This document shows, piece by piece, positions 1 to 11,470 of a stretch of 64,000 bases of DNA (positions are counted from its first letter, which is position 1; every line of letters begins with the position of its first letter). Position numbers and translations under genes: made by a program. The stretch comes from Arabidopsis thaliana (Eukaryota; Streptophyta; Magnoliopsida; Brassicales; Brassicaceae). The notes under the pieces were generated by a model, which was not told where the DNA came from, did not search any database, and worked only from the letters and a program-made list of their open reading frames with translations. The stretch spans positions 18,477,001 to 18,541,000 of the forward strand of contig NC_003075.7 in NCBI RefSeq assembly GCF_000001735.4, in the 5' to 3' direction.

Positions 1-924
1 CTTTGCCACAACATAAACCAAAGCCTTATTCCTACCAACAAGATTGTTGAACTGTATCTCGTTCAATAAACCATTGCTCTTTCCTTCATTCAACATCTTC
101 TCAACTCTATCAAACGTAGTTTTAGCTCCTTCTACATCACCAAACTGCATCTGAACAGACCCTAGTTTCGAAATCAAAACCGGGTCTAACGGATCACGAT
201 TGATCAATTCCTTCATCAAATCCAAAGACACCCCAAATTCCTTGTGACCTAAATGAAACCCTAGCAAGCAATTCATCACAAATGTCTCTCTTTTCTTCCA
301 CAATTCCACAGAACTCTCTAAACTCTGAGATTCTTTCTCTCTGATTCGATCTCGAACAAAGTCAAGCAAAACATATAAACGATCTAACCCTTCCTGACGA
401 TTACCAAGCTTAGTCGGGATCAAAGCGTAGAGCCATCGTAAAGAGAAAGGAACCATAGATCCTCTCCGATTAGGGTAAATCTCAGGGAACGATTCGTACC
501 TGTAATGCGTCCCGTCGAAATCGTGCAAGGAATTAAGCTCATGAGAAGCTTCATCGGAGCGACGAAGCTTCGCGAGAGCCATAACTTGGTAAGTGAGATA
601 AGTGAGATGCTCGTGAGGCTTTGTGAGGAGGAAGAGAGCTCTGGCTTGAGATATCTTCTCGAGGATCGCTTGCCATGAGCCACGGGTCGAAAGCTCGTGG
701 AGCGAGCCGAGATCGTGTGTTAATTCGTCGAGCGAATTGAATCGTTCCGGTGGTAGATCGGCGACGGATGTGACTTGGGATGAGGCTAATTCGAATGCCG
801 TCGGTTCCCCTGCATCGGTTGACTCTGCCATGGCGGTGGAATCAGTGGAGGAGGGATTGAATTCGGGTCGGGTTTCGGATTCGGGTAAATCCGGATCCAT
901 TGCTGGAGATGACTCCGTGAACAT
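1..924 (-). CDS. TRAPPC12: TRAPPC12-like TPR protein, 5' part (runs off the window)
   Basis: An open frame on the minus strand runs from ATG at 924 to base 1 without a stop (308 codons), so the C-terminus lies outside the window. The N-terminal 65 residues are acidic and Pro/Ser/Thr-rich. Helical repeat-like sequence follows, rich in Leu/Ala with degenerate TPR spacing, for example the segment with KLGSVQMQFGDVEGAK near residues 265-280. The protein resembles the plant homologue of TRAPPC12 (I recall At4g39820), a subunit of the TRAPP tethering complex that acts in Golgi and post-Golgi traffic; that role is family knowledge. An in-frame ATG at 831 (MAES) is an alternative start. I chose 924 because the frame stays open upstream of 831. 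No intron is evident in the part seen. Confidence 0.8.
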   Translation of the reverse strand, partial: MFTESSPAMDPDLPESETRPEFNPSSTDSTAMAESTDAGEPTAFELASSQVTSVADLPPERFNSLDELTHDLGSLHELSTRGSWQAILEKISQARALFLLTKPHEHLTYLTYQVMALAKLRRSDEASHELNSLHDFDGTHYRYESFPEIYPNRRGSMVPFSLRWLYALIPTKLGNRQEGLDRLYVLLDFVRDRIREKESQSLESSVELWKKRETFVMNCLLGFHLGHKEFGVSLDLMKELINRDPLDPVLISKLGSVQMQFGDVEGAKTTFDRVEKMLNEGKSNGLLNEIQFNNLVGRNKALVYVVAK

Positions 925-2102
925 TGTGGAAGTAACCTGGTTTGGTCTTTGGATTTGGGTCGTCTTTCCAATAGATACCATTACGCTAAATTCTTCTTTT
1001 TGGCATAAAAATTTAGATTATTTTTTATTAAAAAAAAACATTTGATATGATTATGATTTTAGGCGGTTTATTAAGATTTTTTTATAATTAGATCAAAAAT
1101 AATTAGATCAAATACTAAAATTGGAGGAGAATCCAAACTTTGGATTTCATATATTTTATTTTTTAATTCACTAGAAATGAAACAATAATTAAATCCAAAA
1201 TTACAATTAACTTGTCTCGGATCGATTGATCAATGTTGATTTTTTGTCTTATGACTTTTCTTCGTGTAACGAAAGGAGTTACTTAAATGGTGGAGTAATG
1301 GTAATAAATACCATGTTATAATATTGTTACATACTGATAATATTATTTTCCCCATGTTACATGTTACATCATTGATTTTTACGTAGATATTTAATATAAC
1401 GACCAAAAAAAATTAAGCTCTGACTTGGTCCAAGAGATTTTTTCTCGATTCTTACCATTGACCCTGAGCTAAGACTTGACCAAATTAAAAGTCTATGTGG
1501 AATGTACTGCAATAAGTAAGTCTTTTTAATTAACTAAAGAATTTCAGACCTAACCCCATATTTTTTTCGGATAAGGGGTATGAACATGTAAATTATTCAA
1601 TTTTCTATTGTAGGTATTTAAATTCGAGATTTTTAAAAAATGAAATGAGTGACTAACTAGCTAGTTCAAACCGTAAAACCTATTATTCATTTAATGATTT
1701 GATTAAGTATTTTGTTTTAACAATAGTTTAGGCTTTAAAAATCTTACAATCAAACATCAAAATATAATGTGGTTTTACTACGGAAAAAGGAAAAGCAGTG
1801 TAGAAGCATCGAACATACTTGACTTTTATGACTTACAAAACACATGAGGTACACAGAATCATATACTACAATTTTACTTTGCTAATAAAAGTCGATGTAT
1901 TATTATTAGAAATTATCACTAAATCGTAGAAAAGTGAAACGCGTTTTCTCTCCAGTTTTTCTCCAAAAGACAAATGAGTTATCTGTAAACACATGACATG
2001 CAATGATCTATCGTTATGTATATATGAATTGATTAATCTCGAACTATATATTGAAATCTCAGCTTCTTATCTTCTTTGATTCTTGGAGACACGATTGGAA
2101 AA
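925..2102. other. intergenic region between two divergent genes
   Basis: AT-rich DNA shared as the upstream region of the TRAPPC12-like gene (leftward) and the multicopper oxidase gene (rightward). I see no convincing ORF, RNA gene or repeat. A TATA-like stretch (gtatatatgaat, near 2017-2028) lies about 80 bases before the oxidase start. Confidence 0.5.
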
Positions 2103-4184
2103 ATGATGAGACCGAAGAGATCATCAGACACAGTCCATGTCTTCAATCTTATGGTCCTCTGTTTCATTGCCCTGTTTTTTTCTTCCGTCCTCTGTCAGGG
2201 AAAGATCCGGAGATTCAAATGGGAAGTGAAGTACGAGTTCAAGTCACCGGATTGTTTCGAGAAGCTAGTAATCACAATCAATGGTAAGTTTCCAGGTCCC
2301 ACCATTAAAGCTCAACAAGGTGACACCATCGTTGTCGAGCTCAAGAATAGCTTCATGACTGAAAATGTCGCTGTCCATTGGCATGGAATCCGACAGGTAC
2401 GTAAACATCCTCGTAAGCACTCGGTGAATGACTGAAAAAGATTGATTTATATATGTTTCAGATTGGGACTCCATGGTTCGATGGAGTAGAAGGTGTTACT
2501 CAATGTCCAATTCTTCCTGGAGAAGTCTTCATTTACCAATTTGTCGTTGATAGGGTAAAGAGTTATAAAACTCACATTAAAGTTTCAATCTTTCTTTATG
2601 TTTTTATGTTAAGTTTTGAAATTTGTTTGTAGCCTGGTACATACATGTATCATTCACACTATGGGATGCAGAGAGAGTCTGGATTAATCGGAATGATTCA
2701 AGTTTCTCCTCCGGCCACAGAGCCCGAACCGTTTACATACGATTATGACCGGAACTTTTTGTTAACTGATTGGTATCACAAAAGTATGTCAGAGAAAGCC
2801 ACCGGTTTAGCATCCATACCCTTCAAGTGGGTCGGTGAGCCACAAGTGAGTTCTTTTTTCCATCACTCAAAAGTCAGATTCTTGTTTGATCGATCAAATT
2901 TTATGTTTATGGATGATTCTTATTTGGATATATTATCAGTCGCTTATGATACAAGGAAGAGGAAGATTCAACTGCTCAAACAACCTAACCACTCCTCCAA
3001 GCTTAGTGTCTGGAGTATGTAACGTCTCAAACGCTGATTGTTCGCGTTTTATTCTTACGGTGATTCCCGGAAAGACATACAGGCTTCGAATAGGTAGCTT
3101 GACGGCTCTCTCTGCTCTCAGTTTCCAAATCGAGGTACTTAGCTTGAGAATCAAGCCAATCATTTTCATTGTCTTCTCTGTTTCTTTCTTTTTCGTATTC
3201 TAATGGAAGATGGGTTAAATTAAACAACAGGGACATAATTTGACAGTTGTTGAAGCAGACGGACACTACGTAGAACCATTCACGGTGAAGAATCTCTTTG
3301 TATACTCCGGCGAAACTTATTCCGTACTTCTCAAGGCAGATCAAAACCCTCGACGAAACTATTGGATCACCTCAAGCATAGTTAGCCGTCCGGCGACAAC
3401 TCCACCGGCAACCGCTGTACTCAACTACTACCCGAACCACCCACGACGGCGTCCTCCCACGTCGGAATCATCCAATATCGTACCGGAATGGAACGACACG
3501 CGCTCCCGTCTTGCACAAAGCCTAGCAATCAAGGCGCGTCGAGGATTCATTCACGCGCTGCCGGAGAATTCTGACAAAGTCATTGTGCTTCTGAATACAC
3601 AAAACGAAGTCAACGGATACAGACGTTGGTCGGTCAACAACGTTTCCTATCACCACCCTAAAACGCCGTACCTAATCGCGTTAAAGCAAAACCTCACAAA
3701 CGCGTTTGACTGGCGTTTCACGGCACCGGAGAACTACGATTCTCGAAATTACGACATATTCGCGAAACCCCTTAACGCTAACGCGACGACGAGCGATGGA
3801 ATCTACAGATTGAGATTCAATTCAACCGTGGACGTGATTTTACAAAACGCGAATACAATGAACGCAAACAACAGTGAAACGCACCCGTGGCATTTACACG
3901 GTCATGATTTTTGGGTGCTTGGGTACGGAGAAGGAAAGTTTAATGAGTCGGAGGATCCGAAAAGGTATAACCGGGTCGACCCGATAAAGAAAAACACGGT
4001 TGCGGTTCAACCGTTTGGCTGGACGGCGTTGCGTTTTAGAGCGGATAATCCTGGCGTTTGGTCGTTTCACTGCCACATTGAATCGCATTTTTTCATGGGA
4101 ATGGGGATTGTGTTCGAGTCTGGGATTGATAAGGTTTCTAGTTTACCTTCTTCTATAATGGGATGTGGTCAGACTAAACGCTGA
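2103..4184 (+). CDS. L-ascorbate oxidase-type multicopper oxidase (cupredoxin), secreted
   Basis: Five exons rebuilt from splice signals: 2103-2396, 2462-2554, 2633-2845, 2940-3134 and 3231-4184, giving 582 residues with all junctions in frame. A signal peptide covers about residues 1-32. All four copper-binding blocks are visible: HWHG (92-95), HSHY (136-139), HPWHLHGH (483-490) and HCHIESH with the following GM (545-556). The enzyme should bind four coppers and be active. The family oxidises ascorbate or phenolics with O2 in the apoplast; the exact substrate cannot be read from sequence. I recall this as At4g39830. Start: the first in-frame ATG of a MetMet pair; the frame upstream has only non-ATG codons. 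The last codons and the 3' flank recur, diverged, at 5781-6016. Confidence 0.93.
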
Positions 4185-4401
4185 TTATATTGTTTAATCA
4201 AATTCGAGTAGAAAATATTCATTGTTTAATCATTGAGACACCTGTTTTTTTTTTAGCCAATGAGACACCTGTTTTATTTAATGTAAGTAATGTTAGATAA
4301 CAAGGTGGATATTTTGCTATAATTTATGTGTCACAAATTTAGCAATGGTTTGGTTTACCTACGTTATGAAAACTCGTTGTGATTGGACCGGGGACAGATT
4401 G
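4134..4401 (+). repeat. copy 1 of duplicated oxidase 3' end
   Basis: Last coding bases and 3' flank of the multicopper oxidase gene, repeated in the same orientation at 5781-6016. This copy has an extra internal tandem repeat of the gagacacctg motif (about 4225-4273) that copy 2 lacks. The two copies are clearly similar by eye but contain several substitutions and indels. Confidence 0.85.
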
Positions 4402-5282
4402 TGGATAATTCACATTCAATTTGTTAACTGAATCATATGATCACTTTATTTGTTTCTGGTCTTATGTAAAACAGTAAAAGTAAAACCAATCAATGAGTTC
4501 TTCAAACAAAAAGAAACAAAAAAACAATCATTGAATATTTAATCTTTCAATACTTCTATTGAGTTAAAAGACTAGGACATGAACACACTAACACTAGATA
4601 CTATAATATTCTATTCCCTTGTTTTAGTGCTATTTTTAGGAATTTCTCATATTTATAAGCTTCTGTACTTGTTGTATTTGTGTCTATAATTTTCGTGCTT
4701 TGTTCATTTCTTATTAATATTTTATTATTAAAAAAAAAGATTCAAAGTTTCAAAGAAGAATTATTATTTTTTTTGGTCAGAAAGAATGTTATGTGTTTAG
4801 TAAAAATTCTATTCAGAATATTAAATAGTAATTTTGGACGTCAATTGGTATTTGTAAATAGATATATATACACATTATAAATTAATAAATAAAATACACT
4901 AATTTTAGTTTTCTTATAAACTAATAGAAACAAAGAAAAAGCCAAATATATAGAAAATTGACAACAGAAAAAAAAAGTTACACTAAAGAATTAAAAGATT
5001 ACTACTACTCTATTCTCAAATTTATAGATTGAAAACAATTGATGATATTTAAACATCAATAATTCAATAAGTTTTGACTTTGCTGGATCTACTATATAAT
5101 TTTCATTTTTCATAGTAAAAAAAAAAAGATTAGAAAATTGTCTAAATTGAAACTCACCAATTAAAGAAAACAATCAAACAGAGCATCATAGTGTAAAACA
5201 GAGCGTAGAGTGATGTCAAAAACAAGAAGAAAAAAAACAACAATCGTCAACCATATCCACTAACGCTGTTGCCTGTTGCTGC

Positions 5283-5396
5283 TTAATTAGGAATGATCGG
5301 CCAATTCTTTCCACGAATATAAGGAATTGAAGGCAATAAAAGTGACGGAGTTTTACCTTTAGGTAACGAAGACACTTTATCTCCCAACTCACTTGC
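5283..5396 (-). pseudogene. coding-like fragment of unknown origin
   Basis: On the minus strand an AG at 5398-5397 (a possible splice acceptor) is followed by an open frame that ends in a stop at 5285-5283. It reads about 38 residues including SSLPKGKTPSLLLPSIPYI and ends NWPIIPN. Composition is richer in G+C than its surroundings and looks protein-coding. No upstream exon or start could be found. It may be the last exon of a small unrecognised gene or a remnant of one. I do not recognise the family. Confidence 0.3.
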
Positions 5397-5663
5397 CTTA
5401 AGAATAATAATTACATAATTGTATCAACTAAATATATACATTATATATTTATAAGTAAAAAAGTTCTTTGAAATATATTTCTAATATTCTTTTACTTAAA
5501 TTTGTATTTATTTTTATTTGAAATTTAGTTCTAATATTTTACTGTATCAAAAAATTTTGGTGTTGTTTCTGTACATGATACTATCTTTTACTTGTAACTG
5601 ATTCTAGAAAGATATTTTCTATAATAAATAAATTGTATATTTTTTTAAAAAAGTTATTAAAAT

Positions 5664-5774
5664 AGGAAATTCTCTCTATAAATTAATATTTATTAATTTA
5701 TCGATAAGTTAAAACCTCTGTAAGTTAATAATATTTTGTAGTCCCAACATTATTAATTTATAGAGGTTTTAGTG
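5664..5774. mobile_element. Emigrant-type (pogo-like) MITE remnant
   Basis: The right end reads, on the minus strand, CACTAAAACCTCTATAAATT, a near match to the terminal repeat I recall for the Arabidopsis Emigrant MITE. The left end carries the same CTCTATAAATTAATA core in inverted orientation, and another copy (AAAACCTCTGTAAGTTAATA) lies inside. TA is present at the edges, fitting the TA target duplication of the group. About 110 bp remain, far shorter than a full element, so it is truncated. Family assignment is from memory of the terminus. Confidence 0.6.
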
Positions 5775-5780
5775 TAATAA

Positions 5781-6016
5781 GTTTCTAATTTACCTTCTTC
5801 TATCATGTGATCTGGCTAAACACTGATTATATTCTTTAATCAAATTCGAATAGAAAACATTCATTGTTTAATCATTGAGACAAAATTTTCAATTAATGTA
5901 TGTTATGTTAGAAAACAATGTGGATATTTTGCTATAATTTATGTGTCACAAATTTAGCAATGGTTTGGTCTACCTACGTTAAGAAAACTTGTTGTGATTT
6001 GGACTGGGGACAGGTT
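5781..6016 (+). repeat. copy 2 of duplicated oxidase 3' end
   Basis: A diverged copy of 4134-4401. It starts at the bases matching the last coding codons of the oxidase (gtttcta) and continues through the 3' flank (shared blocks include ctataatttatgtgtcac and agcaatggtttggt). It begins only a few bases after the MITE terminus at 5774. It carries no usable reading frame and is a truncated gene-tail duplication. Confidence 0.85.
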
Positions 6017-7090
6017 GAAGGGTTTTAAATGTGCTTTTACTAATGGACTCAATTTGAGCCCATTTCAGTTTCTAGCACATGCTTAGCACATGGTCCTTCT
6101 CACCAAAAAGTAATTCACATGATTTATATATTCAAAAGTAAATTTTATTTTTAAATACATAAATTTTATCTTTTCTTATAGATATTTGATATTTTTACAT
6201 AGGATCCAGCGATTTAGCGGACAAGAAAATTAATGTCATGCAGACTACCAGTTTTTTTTAAGTGTCAGGCTATTTAACCATATAAGAATAAAAATATATA
6301 TTTTAAACAAAAAGAAAAAATATATATTAATTCGCAATACGTAAGTATAGGTTACATCAAGTATTCAATATTGTGACCCAAAAAAAAGTCAATTATTATC
6401 ACCCCTGAGTCCAAAGTCCATATTCACATTTTGGGATTTGTTCCCACTTTTGTATACACTGTATTTTAGATCAAAGACCTTGGTCAAAGAATCAGATTTT
6501 CATTTACTAGTAGTATTATTTTTTGATAAAAAGCTACTTTACCAATCGATTAATTACATTTCTTTCATAGTTATACTATGATCATTGTATTATATGAAAT
6601 GTCTATCTACAAATGTCCTAATTATTTGTCAGTTTATATCGCACTATTAACTTGACATGACTTTCACTTTTTTACTAAACCCATTAGTCAAAAAGTGGTG
6701 GAGTCAAAAGTCGTTGATCGTTGACTTGGGATACATGGGGGAGAAAGTGTTAAGTGCCCAAACAAAAAGACAGCGACTCATTAGAGAATTACGTGTTATA
6801 AATTAAACTTTTTTGGTATTACAATTCTTAAGTCTTGCAGTATTTGATAATTTGGGTAATTAATCGAGTCTCCAAGCAAAATACATATATAACCATAAAC
6901 TTGAATATACTTGCAGCACTACATATGAGTGGGATACAAGCAATATATTTTTTCATTATTCAACACATTCGTCAAAGTCGAGTTAATACGGGCCATGTGA
7001 GTATCTCCACAATACTCAAGTTACTGTTAAGTGCATAATCATCACTAAGTATAGTTTACAAACATACAATTAACACATTGAAGTAATCTG

Positions 7091-7108
7091 TATATATATA
7101 TATATATA
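7091..7108. repeat. short (TA)n microsatellite
   Basis: A run of alternating T and A, flanked on both sides by the short direct repeat gtttacaaacatacaatta (near 7054 and 7111). Confidence 0.8.
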
Positions 7109-8267
7109 GTGTTTACAAACATACAATTAGTCATATTATTAACGAACTTGCAACTAGTCAGTTATTAATAAACGTATAATTATTAAATTACGCGAGGATA
7201 CAAATAGATTTATTCGTATTTACTAAGCACATGAGCAAAAACAATGAAAGCGCGTTGAGAAAGAACAGAAAAGAAAGCAAAAAAAAAGTGTCGTTTTTGG
7301 TCCTCCATGTGAGTGATCTGTGATCTCAACTTTCTCACTTTTGCATTAAATTCTTATCCTTTTTCTTTATTTCCTTTTTCATGTTTGTATTTATTTAATT
7401 TACGAGTAGTTTGCATTATCATACATTCATACTATAGATTCGCTAAACACGTAAAAATAGAGACAAATTATTAGTATTAAACAGAAGTGACAAATACCAT
7501 TTTAGATGATTAGATCATTCGATTGAATAGACTCCCATTTTAACGAGGTCGTTATCGGATCAATGTACTTATTCAATATGGTAGCTGCACATACAAAACT
7601 AGATACAATATTAATCTAGAAATCAAACTAAATATATAGTTGTAATATTTTAAGTGGAAAGATAGCCTTTTGTCTCTCGACAATGGGATCACCATTAAAC
7701 CAAATCAGATAGAAGTTGTGGGAGTAGTTATGCTTAAATTCCTTTTGTTTTTTCACATAATAATAGCGTATGAAAATTTAGTTACACATACACAAAAATG
7801 TCTCTTCTATATTTATTTATAAGAAAACGACTTTTCTAATTTTAGATCTCGCAAATGATTGCTATTGTTTTTTTACTACTACTCACGTACAATGAAACTT
7901 TCCAACAATTCATTTTTTTTTTACTTATCACCTACCAAATACAAACAATCACATAAATACAAAAAAATGCAGAATCATATAAAAAATTAGACAAGTAGCA
8001 GAGAATCTGCAACATGACGGTGCGGTTAAACAGTAGTAAGTACATTGATATTATCAAAGGGACTGAATTAGTAAATTCTCTGGTCTCCATCTTCTCTCTT
8101 ATCGTTCACACACACACAAACACTCATATATAAACACATATGCACACTGTCACTAATGCTTCTCTCTCTCTCTCTTTCTCTTTTCCTATATATTGACAAG
8201 CTTGCGATCTCTGTTCGCTAGATCTGTCTGAAACAGTGAGGGGATTCCTAGGTTTCAGAGCAAAGTA

Positions 8268-9623
8268 ATGTCTCCACTCAAGTACTTGTGTTTTAGAAAG
8301 GTACTCTTGTTGTTGCTCTATTCCAGTCTCTTCCTATTCTCTTCTTCTTCTTTCTTTGCCTCATCAGTTGATGATCATGAGCTACAACGAATAGATCCTC
8401 ATTTCCGAGTGAGAAGATTGTTGGTGAAAGATCTGGATTCAACTGGTGATGATGATGAAACCAATCTTCCTCCTCCTCCTAAGAAGAAGAAGCTTCTTAC
8501 TGATTCTGTTTCATCATCATCATCATCATCTGGTACTAAGAAGAATCAAACCAAGCTCCTTAAACCCATCTCTTCTTCTTCTTCCACCAAGAACCAAACT
8601 AAACTCGCCAAGACCACCACCATGGGTACGTCTCACAAACTTAACTCCACAAAATCTTCTTCTAACACAACCAAGACCAGCTCTGAGCTCAAGAAGCTCA
8701 ATTCCGGAACAAAATCCACAAATTCTACTTCTTCGATCAAGAAATCAGCAGATCTGTCCAAATCAAGCTCATCCAAAAACAAAACCACCATAAAACCCCC
8801 AAGTTCCAAACTTTCTTCACCTCCATCAGAGAAGAAATCACAACCCTCCTCAAAACCAGTGACCAAATCGAAACAATCCGAGAAAGAAATCAAACCATTC
8901 TGGCTAGACGACGAAGAAGACGAAGATTTCGTAAGCGAATTCAGAGATCTACCAACAAGATTCCAAAGATCCCTAATCCCAGACCTAGAGCGAATCTCAA
9001 CAACATCCAAAAACTACATCAACAAAGCCAACAAACAGATCACCAAAAACTTCAAACCCTATTTCGGCAACAAATACGCACCAACCATAGCTTCCGTAGT
9101 CTCTTTCGTCTTCATCCTCGTCCCTCTACTCTTAGTCTCACTCATTTTCAACAGATTCAAAGCTTATTTCTCACTCCAGAAGATCCTAATCTTCATCCAA
9201 ATCTACCTCTCGATCTACTTCTCAATCCTATGCCTCTCATCGCTCGTCACCGGAATCGAACCACTCAAGTTTCTCTACGCAACATCGAGCTCAACATACG
9301 TTTGCTTGCAGATCCTGCAAACCCTAGGCTACGTCTTCTACCTCTTGCTTCTTCTCATGTACCTCGTTCTCGTCTTCTCCACGGATTGTGGTTTGGGCCT
9401 TAAGGTATTGGGCTTGGCGCAGACCTTTGTGGGCTTTGCTGTAGGTCTGCATTATTACGTGGCGGTGTTTCATAGGGTGGTGCTTCGTCAGCCTCCGAAG
9501 ACGAACTGGAAGATACACGGTGTGTATGCCACGTGTTTCCTTTTGATTTGTCTGTTATCTAATGCTGAGAGGAGGAAGAAAGAGTACTTGGAAGAAGGCG
9601 GTGACGAAGGGAAGAAAAATTGA
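8268..9623 (+). CDS. Ser/Lys-rich multi-pass membrane protein (cell wall integrity/stress response component-like)
   Basis: A single exon encoding 451 residues, starting at an ATG that follows a CT-rich leader. A signal peptide or anchor covers about residues 1-33. Residues 60-205 are low complexity, Ser/Thr/Lys-rich with NQTK-type repeats, resembling a flexible extracellular or wall-facing region. An acidic patch (DDEEDEDF) sits near 212. The C-terminal part has about five hydrophobic helices (roughly 272-294, 307-330, 343-370, 378-399, 415-430). I recall this as At4g39840, annotated as a cell wall integrity/stress response component-like protein; that label rests on the Ser-rich domain, and no biochemical function is known to me. 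A frame of 125 residues antisense to the low-complexity part is a shadow. Confidence 0.88.
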   Translation: MSPLKYLCFRKVLLLLLYSSLFLFSSSSFFASSVDDHELQRIDPHFRVRRLLVKDLDSTGDDDETNLPPPPKKKKLLTDSVSSSSSSSGTKKNQTKLLKPISSSSSTKNQTKLAKTTTMGTSHKLNSTKSSSNTTKTSSELKKLNSGTKSTNSTSSIKKSADLSKSSSSKNKTTIKPPSSKLSSPPSEKKSQPSSKPVTKSKQSEKEIKPFWLDDEEDEDFVSEFRDLPTRFQRSLIPDLERISTTSKNYINKANKQITKNFKPYFGNKYAPTIASVVSFVFILVPLLLVSLIFNRFKAYFSLQKILIFIQIYLSIYFSILCLSSLVTGIEPLKFLYATSSSTYVCLQILQTLGYVFYLLLLLMYLVLVFSTDCGLGLKVLGLAQTFVGFAVGLHYYVAVFHRVVLRQPPKTNWKIHGVYATCFLLICLLSNAERRKKEYLEEGGDEGKKN

Positions 9624-11470
9624 AATTTTCTTTATTTTATTCTTCTCTATCTTTGTATTTTTATATTTTAAATTTTGAAAAATTCGGCAAAATTTTAGCT
9701 GAGAAATGCAATAGAAAGAACAATTACTGGTGGATGGTTGGAAACTTTTTTTAAAAACTTCAATTGTATTTATAATAAATCGATAAATGTGGAATAAAAT
9801 TTCATAATCTCATTATAATTGTCTCTTTTTTTTCTTTGTAAAAATTACAAATATGTTGTGAAATGTGGACGGCGAGAAGAATGAATTAATTAAATGTTTT
9901 TCTTGATAACCGCGAAAATTAAATGTTTCTGTTTGAAATAAAAAAAATATGAGAAGTCAAAAATTAAATAAGGTGGGGTCTACGGAATCGTAGAGTCGAC
10001 GACTTTCGTGAGGATGGGGCATTTCGGTCATTGAAGGAGTTACCGACGGAACTGGGTGCTGTAGTGTTTTATTGACTTGTGTCGGTGGATTGGCGATTGA
10101 GTGTGGGGCGTATGGTGAGAAAAATGGGGCTTTTGTGTCCTAACGTGTTGTTGTATGGGCCACTCATTTCTCAAGGCCCATCACCTCACCTCATATTGTG
10201 CCGGAATGTTGTTTTAACTTTATGACGTGACGTGTGTATTATGAAACTGAAAATAGAGTTCCTCCAACTTTGAATCTATTTTACAATTTTATTATTATTT
10301 TTTTTTTTTGTCAAATCATAGAAATTACATGCACAACTATCACGACGATAGAAATTTATAAGCACAATTAGCCAAATAAAAAAATCGAGGAAAAAGTTTC
10401 TAAATGTAGGCAATGCCCAAATGTCATAAATAGCCTACTTATTTTGTCAATCTTGTCACTTAGAAACTCGGCACTTGTATAAAAACGTTTCATTCAACTT
10501 TTGGTATCACATGTACATTATTCAATTGTGAATTCCTAAATTTATTGTGTGCTGTGATAATTCACCAGATCAACCAGTTTAAAGACCCGTGAACAAAAAT
10601 GCCCATAACATTTTTTTGTATTGGGTTTCAATCAAGTTAAGGCCCATTTTGGTTTAGTATACGGATTGTGTTGGGCGAAAGGAGTGATGTAATATGTACT
10701 TATCAGAAACAAAGTAGGAAGACATCACAGTATCACAACATTGATTTGTGTGCTTCAATCATGCGGTGTACAATTTGCACTTTTCCCACTTCACAAAATT
10801 CACACCTTAAATATCAATTTGTGAAAAGTATTGACTTTTAACTTTACCAAATTAAACTCTTTTAGTGAACAATCTTTAACAACCATTTTATTTCACATAT
10901 CTGATGACTCAATAATTCGTGCAAATTTCAAATGTCCTTGTATATTATCGTGTTTGAATTTCAACTTTTTTTCCAAACATGAAATAACAATCCATGATTT
11001 TATTGCTAATATGTCTATCATATATTTAAGTTTACAGACCAATCACAATTTCCTCAATTAGAAAAAACAAACTTACCAATGGAAGGATAGCAGTGTATGT
11101 CCATAGGACTCGACACTTCTATACATAGTACTATTTGTATTCAAATTATACATAAAGGAAATAAATCTGTCTATACATGGTTTTAGTACCAAGTTTTTTA
11201 ATAAGAAAAAAGAAACAATTGATAGTTTGATACATTACCAACTAGGCTAAGATATTTTATTTATTTTTACAGTACAGCGTTAACATTTTTTTTAACGAGA
11301 ATGAAACGGTGGCTAGAGTTACCTGAGTAAAAAATCTAAAAAATAAGGTAAAAATATCTGATAGCATTCGTAACGAAATCAATTAGTACTAGACAAGAAG
11401 ATGGTATAAAAATAGAAGAAAAGTAAAAAATGGCACGAGTGAATATGTTCGCACGTGTAAAATAAGCGTC
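9624..11470. other. intergenic region
   Basis: AT-rich region between the membrane protein gene and the transporter gene. GGCCCA-type elements occur near 10155-10183 and 10640. No ORF, RNA gene or mobile element was convincing. Confidence 0.5.

Larger units (their letters stand above)
4185..8267. other. 4.1-kb AT-rich intergenic region
   Basis: Contains the 3' flank of the oxidase gene, a coding-like fragment (5283-5396), an Emigrant-type MITE remnant, a second copy of the oxidase 3' end, a short (TA)n run and the promoter of the gene at 8268. A CT-rich stretch at 8161-8180 precedes that gene's start. No intact gene was found. ORFs here are short and AT-driven. Confidence 0.6.

Noticed and set aside
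786-971. Minus-strand 61-codon ORF starting at 971
   Set aside because: Out of frame with the TRAPPC12-like protein and Pro/His-rich; it overlaps the start of the real gene.
8633-9010. 125-codon ORF antisense to the Ser/Lys-rich gene
   Set aside because: Low-complexity mirror of the coding repeat region on the plus strand; no start context or family.
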